This document shows positions 35,848-64,000 of a DNA stretch of 64,000 bases, in pieces. The DNA lies in the NCBI GenBank assembly GCA_023055505.1, contig JALIRH010000004.1, positions 10,659,368 through 10,723,367 on the forward strand, given 5' to 3'. Numbering within the stretch: position 1 is the first letter of the stretch; each line of letters begins with the position of its first letter. A program made the translations under genes and the position numbers. The notes beneath the pieces were generated by a model, which was not told where the DNA came from, searched no databases, and saw only the letters and a program-made list of their open reading frames with translations. The stretch comes from Callipepla californica brunnescens. Its lineage: Eukaryota; Chordata; Aves; Galliformes; Odontophoridae.

Positions 35848-38800
35848 ATGCACAACAGCTCCATCACGCTCAGGCTGCACAGCTTACAGCTTCCCTTTTC
35901 CAGCACCTGGAAATATGGGATCCTGGCATTAGCCATCCTCTTGCTCCTGGGGGCCCTGACCATCCTGGCTTACCAGATATGCCAGCTCCAGAAGCACAGC
36001 AGGACTGGGAAAAGTAAATTTTGGGCAGTGGTTTCCCTGCTTCCAAGTGCATGCATAACTACCGCAGGCACTCCATGGCAAGCAGCTCGTGGAGGTGCTC
36101 TGGGGCAGTTCCTCATGGGGAGACCCCTGTCCTGGTGCTGCCTGTGGGGGGAACAGGGGCACGCAGAGCCCTCTAGCAGGTCCCATAGCAAGGTTGTTCC
36201 CTTGCTGGTGGCTACACGGTGCAAGCCGATATTGCCTACTCAGCTTTTCTTTATCCCCACAGAGAAGAAATATGACAGTGGAGATGAGGTGAGGATGAGG
36301 GCAGAGAACGGCCTGTGGGGGAAGAAGATGCCACCTCTTCTGCTTGACAGCAGCCAGCAGAGCGACACGGATATGGAGGCATGTACACCAATGCTGGGCA
36401 AGGCTGAGAGCTGTGCGAAGTCTGGTGCTGAGGGAAGTGAAAAACCTGCAGTGCAGTTTCTGGGAAAGCTGGTGACAAAACCTGATCTCAAGTTTCACTT
36501 CTACTTGCTCCTCCTCTATGCAGCATTTGTTCAATCTGAGGGAAGGAGCAATGGCAAACCTCTCTCCTTTCCCTCCTCCTCCACCCCCCCGAATCCCAGC
36601 CCGTGTCTGTTACCGGAGGGATGTGGTTTCCCGTAACACAAATTCCTCGAGTTCCTGCTGCCCTCCCCACAGCAGCGCAGGAAGCCACGAGGCAGGCGGT
36701 GGCTCAGCAATGGCCCCAAAATACCACCAGCAGCTGCTGAGCCTGAGCTGGCTGCTGGAGGGCTGCAGCTGCTGAGAGAACAGTGGAGCAAGAGGGGAAG
36801 GTGGCTGAAAGAGCAGCTGCAAGGGCTCTAAGGAATCATAGAATGGCTAAGGTTGGAGGGGGCCTTAAAGATCATCTAGTTCTAACCCCCCTGCCATGGG
36901 CCAGCTTGCCACCCACTATGTACCAAGGCAACTCCTTGCCACTGTAGGCAAAGGAGGATGATCCAGCATACTGTGCTTTAAAAGACCCATCTCTTTCCCT
37001 TCCTCTCACCCTTGTTTCCCCAGATGGCGGAGTTGGGTGTGGGGTCAGATGTGCCCCGTCCCTGCCTCTCCCGTAGCATCATTGAAGACCCAAGCAGTGA
37101 CCCGAGCCCCCCGCCCAGCTCCAGGGGCAGTCTGAAGTTCTCCCTCCTGTACCGCAGGGAGCAATGCGAGTTGTTGGTGAGCAGCCTGGAGGTGCAGGGC
37201 CTGCCCAGCCACAGGCACACCGAGGTGGCCATCTGGCTCCGACTGCTGCGGTGGGTCCCATCTCACACCCCTGGGCTCCAGTGCGTGGTCCAGGAGTGGC
37301 AGAGCCGTGCAGTGAAGAGCTGCAGAGGAACGGCCTTTGGAGAGCATTTTGTCTGCTCCCTGCAGGATGTGGAGGTGGAGAGGAGCACCCTGAAGCTTGA
37401 GGTGGGATGGGGTCCTTGCTTTGTTTGTTGACACAGAGCACTGCCCTCACCACTCTTGAGGTGTCCCCATCTCTTGCCCCTCTGGGGAATGCAAAGTGGG
37501 TGGGTAGCTCTGGGCTCACACACCAGATCCTCTTGAATGGCCACAAACAGCTGAGATGTTGGCAAAAGGAGAACCAAGCTTATAGATTATCCCAAGTTGG
37601 AAGGAGCCCTCAAAGATCATTGAGTCCAACTCCCGGCTCCACACAATCAAAATCCAAACCCTATGTCTGAGAGCATTGTCCCAATGCTTCTTGAACTCTA
37701 GCAACTTGGGGCTGTGCCTGCTCCCCTGGGGAGCCTGCTCCATGCCCACTGTCCTCTGGTGAAGAATGTTTTCCTAACCCCCAGCCTAACCTTTCCCTGT
37801 TGCACAGATCCCAGTAGCCGAGAGATGCGCAGGAGCAGGCCTTGAGAGCAGACAGCTGCCTCTAGAGGATACATGACCCATAGGGATGTTCTCAAAGCAT
37901 GGCCCTGTCCTGCACCTTGCTCCATGGACACTTTTTGCCTCTCTCACGCAGGTCCAACATTTTGACAAATACTCCAGGAATACCGCTCTAGGGGAAGTCA
38001 GGGTTGCCCTGAGTCAGCTGAAGGCTTCCCAGAGCCTGGTTTTGTGTGTGGAGCTGCAGAAGATCACAAAGGTAATGCATGGTCTTACCCCTTGCCCCCA
38101 CACTGTGGCTTGGGGGGCTGTGCACTGTGACAGCCATCCCTTTGCTTACTTAAGGAACAGCTCCTGCCTTGTACCCTGGGTTCTGTGTGGTATGTCAGTA
38201 CTAGTAGGTAGGGCTGTCCAGCCCCCTGCTGACTGTGTGCTCCTTGCCCTCCACAGGACATCGTGGGAGAGGTGCTGCTGACGCTGAGGTGCCTGCCCAT
38301 CTCCCAGAGGATGGAGGTCGGGCTGCTCAAGGCGAAAACCGTCCCCCCTCGCAGCGCTGCTGAGAAGAGTAAGGGTTTTGTACCCCTGTTGTCTGGGCAG
38401 GCTGCTCCTCTCTATCCTGCTGCTGCCCTGGGCTCACCCACACAGATGGGCATGGGGTGCTGGAGAGGAAGGTCCTTGTGTCCCTCACACACCAGCCTTG
38501 GCAGAAAAGCACTGCTTCATTTCATTAGGTCATTATGCTAACAGAACATCCATCTGCCTCCCATGAATCTCATTCCTCTGCTTTGCAGAGACCCAAACAC
38601 AGGGCCCCATCACAGTGCTGCTGCTGCCCTCAGCTCAGAGCCAGTTTGCTTTTCCTCTGGGGGATACCCTGGGTGAGAGCAGTGCAGAGGTGCTGCCACA
38701 TTCCCTGGGGCTGTAACCAGAGCTCCACTATCATCCTTCTGTCTCCACGGAGGAGGTGGCCCTCTGGGAACCACAGACACCTGAGAGCAGCCTTAGAGAT

Positions 38801-39336
38801 GCTCTGCATTGTAGATAAGCCCTAAACAGCTCCTTCACCCTCAGAAAGCTGAGGTAGAACCACTTCTAGTTCCTATAGTTCCATGTGTGATGTTTCACAG
38901 CTGCAGAGTCTTCTTGTAGGAAGTCCTTGGGTGATGGGGCTCCACCACGGTGGGAGGGTGATGATCCCCTAGGTCCTGCCAGCTATCAGAATGCAACTGC
39001 CATTTCTCCACCCCTTTCTCTCTTCCTGCCCCAGGAGTATACGCAAGGATAGATGTTTCCTGCAGACACCACAGGCAGAAGCACCAGAAATCCAGGCCGC
39101 AGGCGCACACATCGCTCATCATTTTCAATGAGACCTTCCTGTTCCCCATGCCCCAGACTGCAGCGTGGGACTGCTCTGTACTCGTCTCCCTTTATGAAGT
39201 GGGTCCTGAGCCCAGGCACCTCATCGGGCAGGCCATTGTGGGCAGGAGTGTGGCGAAGGACACAGACAACCACTGGGACCTCATGGCCAAGTCCATCCAG
39301 CAGCCTGTAGCCCAGTGGCATCCTCTCCTCATTTAG
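35848..39336 (+). CDS. Synaptotagmin-like tandem-C2 membrane protein (SYT8/SYT13-like)
   Basis: Predicted coding exons are 35848-36013, 36263-36471 (alternative end 36288), 37024-37401, 37952-38071, 38257-38368 and 39035-39336. All phases join, giving 428 residues, or 367 with the shorter second exon. The N-terminus has a possible glycosylation site (NSS at residue 3), then one membrane segment near residues 29-50, rich in Leu, Ile and Ala. A Ser/Pro-rich linker leads to C2A (from GSLKFSLLYRRE) and C2B (from GEVLLTLRCLPISQRM). It ends with HWDLMAKSIQQPVAQWHPLL, which matches the conserved synaptotagmin tail. Positions that should be calcium-binding Asp are mostly replaced in both domains, so it is probably a calcium-independent trafficking protein. 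Length favours SYT13 (426 in human) and the tail resembles SYT8, so I give no symbol. The long second exon is retained because its frame stays open and reads like a linker; the stronger donor is the early GAG|GTGAGG. Confidence 0.82.
36833..36920 (-). mobile_element. CR1 LINE 3' end fragment, inverted
   Basis: AATCATAGAATGGCTAAGG, TTGGAGGGGGCCTTAAAG and ATCATCTAGTTCTAACCCCC show the inverted CR1 terminus. It lies in the intron before the third coding exon of the synaptotagmin-like gene. Confidence 0.88.
37575..37800 (-). mobile_element. CR1 LINE 3' fragment, inverted
   Basis: CCCAAGTTGGAAGGAGCC, CTCAAAGATCATTGAGTCC, GAACTCTAGCAACTTGGGGC and GGTGAAGAATGTTTTCCTAA match the inverted CR1 UTR. 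It occupies much of the intron between the third and fourth coding exons of the synaptotagmin-like gene. Confidence 0.9.
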
Positions 39337-39830
39337 AGGGGAGGACATCTGATACAGTTCCTTGTGCTGGTCTGGCTGAGTTTTTTGCATAAACGAGCAG
39401 CATTCACAGTGAATATATCTAAAAGATGAGTCAGAGCTTGACATTCTTGGTAAGACAGAGGTAACTTCTCCTTTAGTTTCCTCCCATTGTTTCTGCTGTT
39501 CCTGGTGGTCCCATGCCAACTTCAGTAGAGCAGTGGGGACACAACAGTACCTGGGGCTGGAGGAGACTTATGTCTGTGGCAGGAAACAGGGCTTGCCCTG
39601 CAATGCCCAAGGGTCTACGTAGAAAGAGAAGGAGCCCCTGCTCCTATTTATGAAATAAGGAGGTACCAAAAGGTGAAGTGATTTGCCTCAGCTCAAACCA
39701 GACATGCATGCTGGAATGGATGTGCTGGCAGACCTCAGTAGGCTTGCACCTGTATCTTTCTTATCTTTCTGAATTTTGATGCGTTTTGGCCTTGGAAAAT
39801 TTCTGGGATTCACTGTATGTTGTAGGTGCA

Positions 39831-39840
39831 AATAAATAAA
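39831..39840 (+). terminator. Polyadenylation signals (AATAAATAAA) of the synaptotagmin-like gene
   Basis: Two overlapping AATAAA hexamers lie about 500 bases after the stop codon at 39334-39336, on the coding strand. The distance suits a vertebrate 3' UTR. There is no competing gene on this strand before CHKA, which runs the other way. Confidence 0.65.
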
Positions 39841-42527
39841 TGTAAAGGCGAAAAGACATTTCACAGCTTAAAATGTCACCTGTCTCTCTGTACTGGTCTG
39901 ATACGAGGAGACCCTTTTGTCATTTCCTACGCTCCTGCCATGTCCTCCTGGCTGCTGTCCCAAGCTTGCAGAGCACACGTTCCCTCACTCAGCAGCCCCC
40001 CTCCTGCCCTGGGGGCCAGAGCTCCCTTTTTCCTTTTTAATGCCTTTTTCTTAGCTATGCTTCCCAGAACTCCTGCCCCTGCTCAGTCACAAGACATCAC
40101 CTTAGGAGAAATCCGTTGAATGCACGGGTGGGTTTTGCATAGAGGGCAACCTGAAAAAACCTTGTAATTTAGGTCACAACATCTTATTTGGTGTGGGAGG
40201 CAGCAAAAGGAGGCTAGTGGAAAAGAGGCCACAGCCTTCCAGCTCAGCAGCTGAGATGAGACGTTCTCTGCTTGCTAGGGACTCAGGTCTTACTCAGATC
40301 TGCCAGAGGGGAGAATTCCCTCACTGCAGTGCCGTGCTCTGAATCCTGGTCACCATCCAACAGCCCCACTGCACTACTGCCTTTGCAGGTTGCTGCTGAG
40401 CGTGTGGTGTGACCTCAGTCAGACCCAGATGTTTCCAATTTGGGGAAGAAAAGGGTGGCCTCTAGACATAGATATGCATATAATCTTATGCATACAGAAT
40501 TAGATGCAGGCAGGGAAACATCCCTGAAAAAGCCACCCCAAAGCTATCACCAGAACAGCAGAGTAAAGCCATATCCCTCTCGTGCAAGTTCCCCTATTCC
40601 TTGGCCAACCCACAGCCTAGAAATCCACCTCCGGGGTGCAAGCGTGTGTACTGCTCAGCGGGCTGCCAGTGCCATGAGTCAGTGTTTATACTGTTAAACT
40701 ATTAAGATAATTTTAATCCTCGAACTGTCAGAGCTGCTATAATTAGCCTCTGGCAACTTTCAATTCAGAGCTATTAAAGCGAATTGGAGATTTATTTCTG
40801 TGCAATCACTCCTCCCAGGTGCTGGCAGTGTGATTTGGGAGTGCACATTAGCGGGATGCTGGATGTTAGCACTGAGCTTGGCTCCTCACAGCCCCCTTAG
40901 CCACTCTGGGAAGACTGCAGATGGCAGTGAAGGGGATAGGGCTGCAGATGAAATGAAGATGTGAGTGCAGAATGCAGTGGGGAGGGGAATGGGTGGAAGC
41001 AAAGGGACGAAATGTTGTGCAGAACCAAAGGAGGCTCCAGGGAGAAGTGAATCAGCCCAGATCAGCCTTACATGTGTGTGAGCATTAAGTGGCATGGACA
41101 AGGTGAGGGCTGGAAGGACTGCAGCTCCCAGCACACCGAGGCCTTGTTGTGGTTGCAGGCCTCGCTGCTCAGCTCGGCTCTTCCACCTGTGTATCCAGGC
41201 TGCTTACAGGGGAAATGTTGCCCTGTTTGAAGCGTGTGCCTACAGGTGCCTTCCCAGAGTGTCCTTGACATATGGCTTTTAGCACATCAGTGAGCAAGCC
41301 CATGCCTCCAGGCAAAGTCACGGCTCCCAGAAGGACATCTTAATCATTAACCACAAAAGACTTGATTTCCCCACAATTCAGAGAGCATGGCTTGAGATTG
41401 AGATAACAGCAAAGGCCACTGGGGTTGGAGGTACTGTTCTCCCTGTCTGGCCCAGCATGAGGTGGTGGGCACAAAGAATCTCTCTGGCCATCAGGCAGCA
41501 CTTTGGTGCTATGTGGGTGCCTGAGCACTGACACAGGGACCCAGAGGCTGTGGGTCTCCTCTCTGGGGATCCCTAGATATCCCCTGGCCGTGGGCCTGCA
41601 CACCCTGCTCTGGCTGCCCCTGCTGGAGAGCTTTGTTTGGTTTCTGTAGGGCTGGGGACAAAGGAGCCAGAGTTAGATGGAAATGAGATGTTGTGCTATT
41701 GGTTTTCCTCACAAGGGCACTGCCCCAGGGGCAGCCCGCTCCCTTGCTCCTTATCAGCCACCCCAAAGCAGCCCTGGCCGGTCAATCCCACACACAGTGT
41801 TTGCTTTCAGGTGCTGATGCCAAAACCTGTTGCTCAAAGGCACACGCAGGATCCAGGTGGCCTGGAAAGAGAGAAGTGTGTGTGTGGGTTGCCTCACAGC
41901 ACAAGCACACATGATGACAACCTACACTCTCTATTTTTACCATTTTACCAGGATGGCAGCAAGACATGCCTGTGCCATGTCACACGGCTCTTAGCCACTA
42001 AAGGGACCCTTCCTTATTTTGTGTTTTTGCAAAGCTGAAGGGATCCAATTTGGGAAAGCCTGTCACAAGACAAACCTGGAGAAGAAAAAACACAAAAACA
42101 AGCAAAGCAAACACTCGTAGAAGTAAATAATTGCACAGCAGACACGTGAAGCTGTAAAACACATGGAAAATACAGATACACTGACCAAAAGGGCAGCGAT
42201 CGGCCTACACTGCTCTGATCTGTGTCAGTGGAAGTAAAGGTCAGGCCCACAGAAGCCATGGTTTAGTGGCTGCATGATGGGAGGACATTATTGCCCTTTT
42301 GAGTGATGTAATCTTCCTGTGCTGAGGTCAGAAACCCCAGCAAAGAGCTGTGGAGCTGCCCAGGGGCCATGGCTCTGCAGGGATCCTTCCATCAGCTCAG
42401 GGAAGCCAGGAGCAATGTGGGGGCAGCCAGGCACGGGGCAGCTGCAGAGATGCAGAAGGCAGGGCTGGCCCTTGCAGCCTCACTGAGGCCTTTGGTTAAT
42501 ACCAGTGCCTGTGTACTGGGGGTATTT

Positions 42528-42672
42528 TCATAGAACCACAGTCATCAAGGTTGGAAAAGACCTCCAAGATCATCCACTCCAACCATCTACCTACCACCAG
42601 TACTTCCCTACTAAACCACGTCCCAGCTAAACATTTATTGAACACCCCCAGGGACAGTGATTCCACCACCTC
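42528..42672 (-). mobile_element. CR1 LINE 3' fragment, inverted
   Basis: CATAGAACCACAGTCATC, AAGGTTGGAAAAGACCTCC, AAGATCATCCACTCCAACC and ACCCCCAGGGACAGTGATTC match the inverted CR1 terminus and UTR. Confidence 0.9.
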
Positions 42673-42986
42673 CTTTCCTTACATCTTTTCCTCTTCCCTT
42701 CCTCTTTTTGGGTTATTTTTGCTTTCCTGGGTAGTGAGAACACAGCCTGTGACACAACTGAGGTTTCCATCTAACCCAGTTGGACCACATGGATACAGAA
42801 AGACTGCTGAGGTGTGACTGGTAACATTTCTTTCCCCCTTTACCCCAAAACTGAATGGTGGAAAGGAACATTGTCATGTGATCCTCGTGCTCCTCCAGAA
42901 ATAAACTTGTGCATTAGTTGGCACTGATGTAAATATTTCATTAAAACCTGCATATTTATAAACATATCTGGTAACAACAAGTAAGT

Positions 42987-43000
42987 AATAATAATAATAA
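42987..43000. repeat. Short (AAT)n repeat
   Basis: Four to five AAT units inside an AT-rich noncoding block. Confidence 0.7.
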
Positions 43001-46000
43001 CAACGTAGGGTGGACAGATAAAGAAAAACAAATTAAAATATAATGACAAAATTTCATCTTAGGTTGTTTACAGTTTCAAACTGGAATGAGAAAGACCTCA
43101 AAATGAGTTTCAGAAACCTTAACTCCGAGTCCTGGATTTTCATCCAAAGCGTAATTCAATGCAAATGGATTATTTGATCCCCACAGAGAAACCAGTATTT
43201 TTCCAAATAACTCTACCAAGGGATTTATGAAATAAGCATTTTCCTCTGTAACCGCTGCCACCTAATTAGATTTCATCCTAAGGTGAAATTGTTTAAACCC
43301 TTCAGAACTGAGACATCGCACACGATTCTCTGTAATCTCTTTCCTGTGGAAATTATTGTATTATTTAATAGTCTTTGTCTCGAGTAATTAGAGCAGGCTT
43401 CCTTCCGCCCTTCCACTCTCTGTTCCCTTTATTTACATCTGCGATGGGCTCATAAAGCTACAGTCTCCCTGGGCTTCTAGTTCACAGTTCAACACCATTT
43501 GGTGAGATTTAAAGAGGAGGATGTGGGCTCGGAGGGATTACTCAGCATGGATTACTCGGTCCATTTGGGCTGTGGTGCCCTTTCCTTTGGTACACGTGGT
43601 CAAGACAAATCTCAAGCGGCCAATCCTGATGAGCTGTAGGAGGAAATGTGGGGGCAGAAACCCACGTGCAAAGGGAACTGACAGCTTCCAGATGGCCAAC
43701 ACTAGAGCTGAGGTCAGCAACTTTTCGAGATTGTTGCAGGCAGCGCAATCATCTCCAAACCTTTGATTCCTGACCCAGCTGAGTTAAGCATCCTGCTCGA
43801 GGGGGAGATCCTATTTCTCCAGGGCAGGACAGCCAGCAGGGAACAGCTCAGCCCCCTGTGAGGCCAGTCTGAGCCTCAAACCCAAGGCCCACTCAGGGAG
43901 CTGTTCATGCCAGCGGGGCTGGCCGGCAGCCAGACTTCGTGGCTGATCCCCGTTTAATGAGCCTGGTAGATACACATCATGTATGTCTTTGTTTGCACGT
44001 TATAATATGATCACACTTAACCCCGAGTCTGCAGGGGCTCTGCCTACTTGGGAAATGAAAGCCATAAAAAGCGAATTTCGCATTAGGTAAAAAACAAGCG
44101 GGCTGTTTGCTAGTGACCAGCTTTGTTGCCTGGGTACCCTGCACAGTAGCTCCTTTCTGCTCGCTGCCAAGGCCCTGTGAGAGCACACTGTGCTTCATTT
44201 CAGCCCAGAGCCATTACTGCTATTTATTCACCTCCGGTGCAACGCTCCATTTGCCGTTTCACGTGAACCCGGCAGGCACCAGGGACAACCCTGCTGAGTG
44301 CTGAGAGACAGCTCGACCACGGCATCCACAAGGATCTTTCAGGGATGATCTGAACCCTTAAAGCCTTCTTCTTTGCGAGGCACAGCACACAGTGCTGCCA
44401 CTTTGGCTAAAGACAAGTCAACTTTCTCCATTCTAGGAATTCATTTATTCGCTTTCTCCTTCATTCTCTATTTACAACTCAGGCAATACATTCTTTAGCT
44501 CCCAGCTTAACAGGCTCTTGCAGAACTAACCTAGGCTCTTCCCTTCCCATTATCAAGATCAAAGCAATCCGCAGGACAAATCAAGTCCCCACACAACACC
44601 GCTGCAAGTCTCTGTGCCCTCTGGGGGCTTATACAGTCATAATCAGATAAGAGAAAAAATTAAGTTCACGTGAAGGAGCAAAACCCAGCCCCTTCCACAT
44701 AAACTGCAGCACTACAAAAGCCAAGTTAGCAGGGGGTTGGGGGAAGTACAGTTCTGAAGGCAGCAGACCTGATTGAGACATGCACGCACAGAGAGAGAGT
44801 GACACTGTTATTGAAGCTGTGTTTCAGAAAGCAATTTCAAAGAGGGATGCCAAACAGCCATGCTAAGTTTATCCCGTTCGTATCCTCAATGCTGGGGAAT
44901 GGGGATTTGCCAGGATAGCTTATACTAAAAAGTCTCATTTTCATCAGTTAAAAGCAGGTCCTTTCACCAGCATCTGGACTTGCAAAGAGATGTGGACACT
45001 AAGTCAAAGATTTCTAAAGCAGAGATAAAAGCCAATAGGAAACAAAAGCTCAAGCACTGATTTTATTTCCAAGTCAACTGGAAGAAGTAACTGGTTTCAA
45101 ACCGCCTTTACAAACAGCAAGCTGCACAGACTCTACTATTTTGAAGCTAAAGAAAAGGTTGGACCACGTTTAAAGCAAGTTTTCAGAAGGCAGCTCCACA
45201 ATACTCCATTAGAGATGTGCTGATGCATACAAGCAACTGCTTGGCAGGCTTGGAAGCAAGCTTTAACCACCACTACAAGACCGCTCCAAATGAAGCAACA
45301 ACAACAAAGAAGAAACAGGAACTGTTGCAGCCTTATCTAAAACAAGTTTTCAAAGAAAAAAATTACAAGAACTTACCTTTAGTAGGCAGCCTGCAAGAAA
45401 AACTACACGTGGAAGAACCCAAGCAGCACTCCCTGCTCACTAGATTGGACCCACCTGTGTTCCCAGCCTAACACACAGCACCTGTGAGAATGCCACCCTT
45501 CCACATCAAGATCATTTTAAAGGCACAGGACAGCAGCTTTATTTTTTCCCCCTCAGGGTCTTCAACGCTCAAAGGAATACAGTCATTCCCAACTAGCTGA
45601 GAAACATCATTCTGGGTCGCTGCCTTCCCTGCCATTCCCACTGGATTTATTGTATGCAATAACATACAGTAAATGAAGCCCTCAGCCTTATAAATCACCC
45701 AAACATTCATACCACAAAAGCTTCACACGGTGTGCCAGTAAAACTTGGGACATGCTCTCAACTTTTAACTCCACTTGCAGCCTGAACACTGCCCTGTTAA
45801 CTGTTTAGAGTACTCAGCAGGACAGTAAATCACTTAACCCTAAACCTCTTCTTACCTCTAAAGCTAAACACTCTAAGTTCAGCTTCAGTCTACCTCTTAT
45901 TACTGGCTTTAACAGACCCTCTTCCTCATGCTTTCTGTTAGCACCCAGTTGCACAATAATACAGAAGGTGCATTTAAGTAGAAAAGAAATCCCACAGCAT

Positions 46001-46316
46001 CAAGCCTCAAGTTTAACTCCAGCTTATCTTAAAGGCAGAAGCAAAGTATTTCCAGCAGAGATTAGGGCCAGAAACTGCAGCTGTCTGACCCTGCACGTAC
46101 AAGAAATACTTAAGAACATCAACTATGACCTTTTCAAGTGCTTTTATATTTATTATAAAGCATTAATAGTTGTGTATGCAAAACGATTCTCTATACTAGA
46201 GAATAAACCAACAGCTTTTACAAGTTATGCAATACAGTACATGAAATGGTGCACATTTTCTTCAACTGCTTGGAACAGTATTCGCTATACACATGAGAAA
46301 AGGGTAGACTCAAAAG

Positions 46317-46322
46317 TTTATT
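46317..46322 (-). terminator. Candidate CHKA polyadenylation signal (AATAAA on the minus strand)
   Basis: TTTATT on the + strand gives AATAAA on the CHKA strand about 1.2 kb after its stop codon (47508-47510). A second copy lies at 46149-46154. The resulting 3' UTR length is close to what I recall for mammalian CHKA. Which one is used cannot be told from sequence. Confidence 0.45.
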
Positions 46323-47507
46323 ATTTATAATACAGTGTGTTAGAAAGCACAACAAATAACGTTCAAAATAAACAAGTTCCCCCCCAAAAATCTAAAGAAA
46401 TCTTTAGATGACATGTACACAGATTATACTCAAGTTTCAATATACATGTTATTGTTCCCCACGAGACGCTCCACTTTACTGCATTGCTGGAACATGCTGG
46501 AAGTTGGAGGTGCAGTAAAAGCACCTCCTATAAGCCACGTAAGCGTTGGACGGGCAGAACAGCGACTTCCTGAAGTGTTCTCCGCAGTCTTTGGCTCTAC
46601 TGTTCCTCACAGCCACGTACCGAGGCAACACAAGTCAAGAAGAGAGATGGGATCCGATCTGTTAAGTCCTGTCAGTGTCAATCCAGTTGTCTGGGGGAGT
46701 AGCTAGAGTAATTCAAGGCACTCTTCCCAGTGCTAACCGCCCTCAGAACCCCCTGTGCGGGACGCAGCGTTTCAGGAGACGAGCGGGCTGCGCTGAAGCG
46801 TGTTCTTGAAGGATGAGGAATGAACGGCTGAAGACAAACTCCTTTGGAATGTCCAGTTCAAAGTTCATTCATACTTCACAGGCACACCAGCTTGAGAGAA
46901 ACATTCACGTGTATGCAGATAACACCTCAAAGCACACGGCTTCAACGTGTTTCCTTGCGGTATGGTTAAAGTGGTGTAAGGGATCAGCAGCTTCCAAGAT
47001 AGTGTTCAGGGGGCGTGTTGGACCTAATCTCACAGTAAGATTTGAAGCCTACTTCACAGTGTAACAGTTGTCCCCTTCGCCTTTCCTTCTCATTCAGAGG
47101 CAATGTCTACAATGTGTCACCTTTTCAGCTGTTCTGCTTACAACCTTCATCAGCCTGACAACAAACCCCTAGAAAGTACAGTAACACTGTTTGCTCTGAC
47201 GCAGGTGGTATTGACACTTAACTGTAAGCTTCTCCCGTAATATAAAATACCCTCTAGATTAAATTCTAGATTTAAAGGATTTTAAGATATTGCACTGTTG
47301 TATTTTACTTTTGCCTCTCAATCTCATTCCACATACTTATGAAACTGTAAACAAGTCATTTTTATACAGTCTTCAGTATTGTACTCCTGCCTTCCAGGAA
47401 CTGGAAGTCAGTGACACCTTCGTTACAGATACAGTAGCCTAAGCACGGTGAAAGTTCTGTCCAGCTGCCCTCTTCATACAACAACCAACAGTCCACTCCT
47501 CCCACGT
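46323..47507 (-). other. CHKA: CHKA 3' untranslated region (predicted)
   Basis: Sequence between the CHKA stop codon and the first candidate polyadenylation signal. It is AT-rich and has no coding potential I could support. Its limits depend on the unverified polyadenylation site. Confidence 0.5.

Positions 47508-64000
<16,493 letters not shown>

Larger units (their letters stand above)
39841..46316. other. Intergenic region between two convergent genes
   Basis: The synaptotagmin-like gene (+) and CHKA (-) end towards each other across this 6.5 kb. I see no exon. It holds a CR1 piece (42528-42672), a short AAT repeat, and several AT-rich blocks with TAATTA or octamer-like words that may be regulatory. 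Confidence 0.5.

Noticed and set aside
35848..36636. Single 262-codon open frame at the start of the synaptotagmin-like gene
   Set aside because: It reads through an intron that happens to stay open; the GTAAAT donor at 36014 and CCCCACAG acceptor at 36262 give a better protein.
37241..37282. Possible 31-base intron inside the C2A exon
   Set aside because: GT-AG like ends exist but 31 bases is too short for a vertebrate intron and removal would shift the frame; the exon reads through.
38986..39519. 177-codon minus-strand open frame
   Set aside because: Antisense shadow of the last exon of the synaptotagmin-like gene.

Overview
This is eukaryotic nuclear DNA from a bird, most probably a galliform close to chicken. 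Three things point that way. CR1 LINE 3' ends, the main avian interspersed repeat, recur throughout. The genes are split into short exons with consensus GT-AG junctions and compact introns. The spliced products read as vertebrate ribonuclease inhibitor and choline kinase alpha. The galliform assignment is inference from memory of the chicken proteins. I see no prokaryotic, viral or CRISPR-type system.

Layout. Bases 1-18,500 contain no coding gene I can recognise. The + strand here is rich in A and C, which suggests the transcribed unit lies on the minus strand, probably a long intron. A CpG island at about 18,540-19,130 is a promoter with no assigned gene, and an intact tRNA-Ala(AGC) gene sits at its right edge (19,146-19,218). 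From 19,230 to 22,900 there is intergenic DNA with CR1 pieces. A 280-base polypurine tract then runs into a second CpG island (23,190-23,640), which is the promoter of RNH1.

RNH1 runs on the + strand, with coding exons from 24,653 to 30,849. It encodes a 456-residue cytosolic leucine-rich-repeat ribonuclease inhibitor. Seven central exons are exactly 171 bases each, two repeats per exon. About 5 kb downstream on the same strand is a tandem-C2, synaptotagmin-like membrane protein (35,848-39,336). It resembles SYT8 and SYT13 and has lost nearly all calcium ligands in both C2 domains.

From 39.8 to 46.3 kb is intergenic DNA with several AT-rich, TAATTA-containing stretches that look like conserved regulatory elements. 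From 62,979 down to 47,508 on the minus strand lie eleven coding exons of CHKA (choline kinase alpha). They include the 54-base cassette exon that distinguishes the two mammalian isoforms. CHKA's first exon lies beyond the right end of the window.

The genes do not form a functional pathway. RNH1 controls secreted-type RNases in the cytosol, the C2 protein is probably a membrane-trafficking factor, and CHKA starts phosphatidylcholine synthesis by the Kennedy pathway. No new biological system was found. The open questions are the orphan CpG island and its possible minus-strand gene, the degenerate synaptotagmin, and the candidate regulatory elements.
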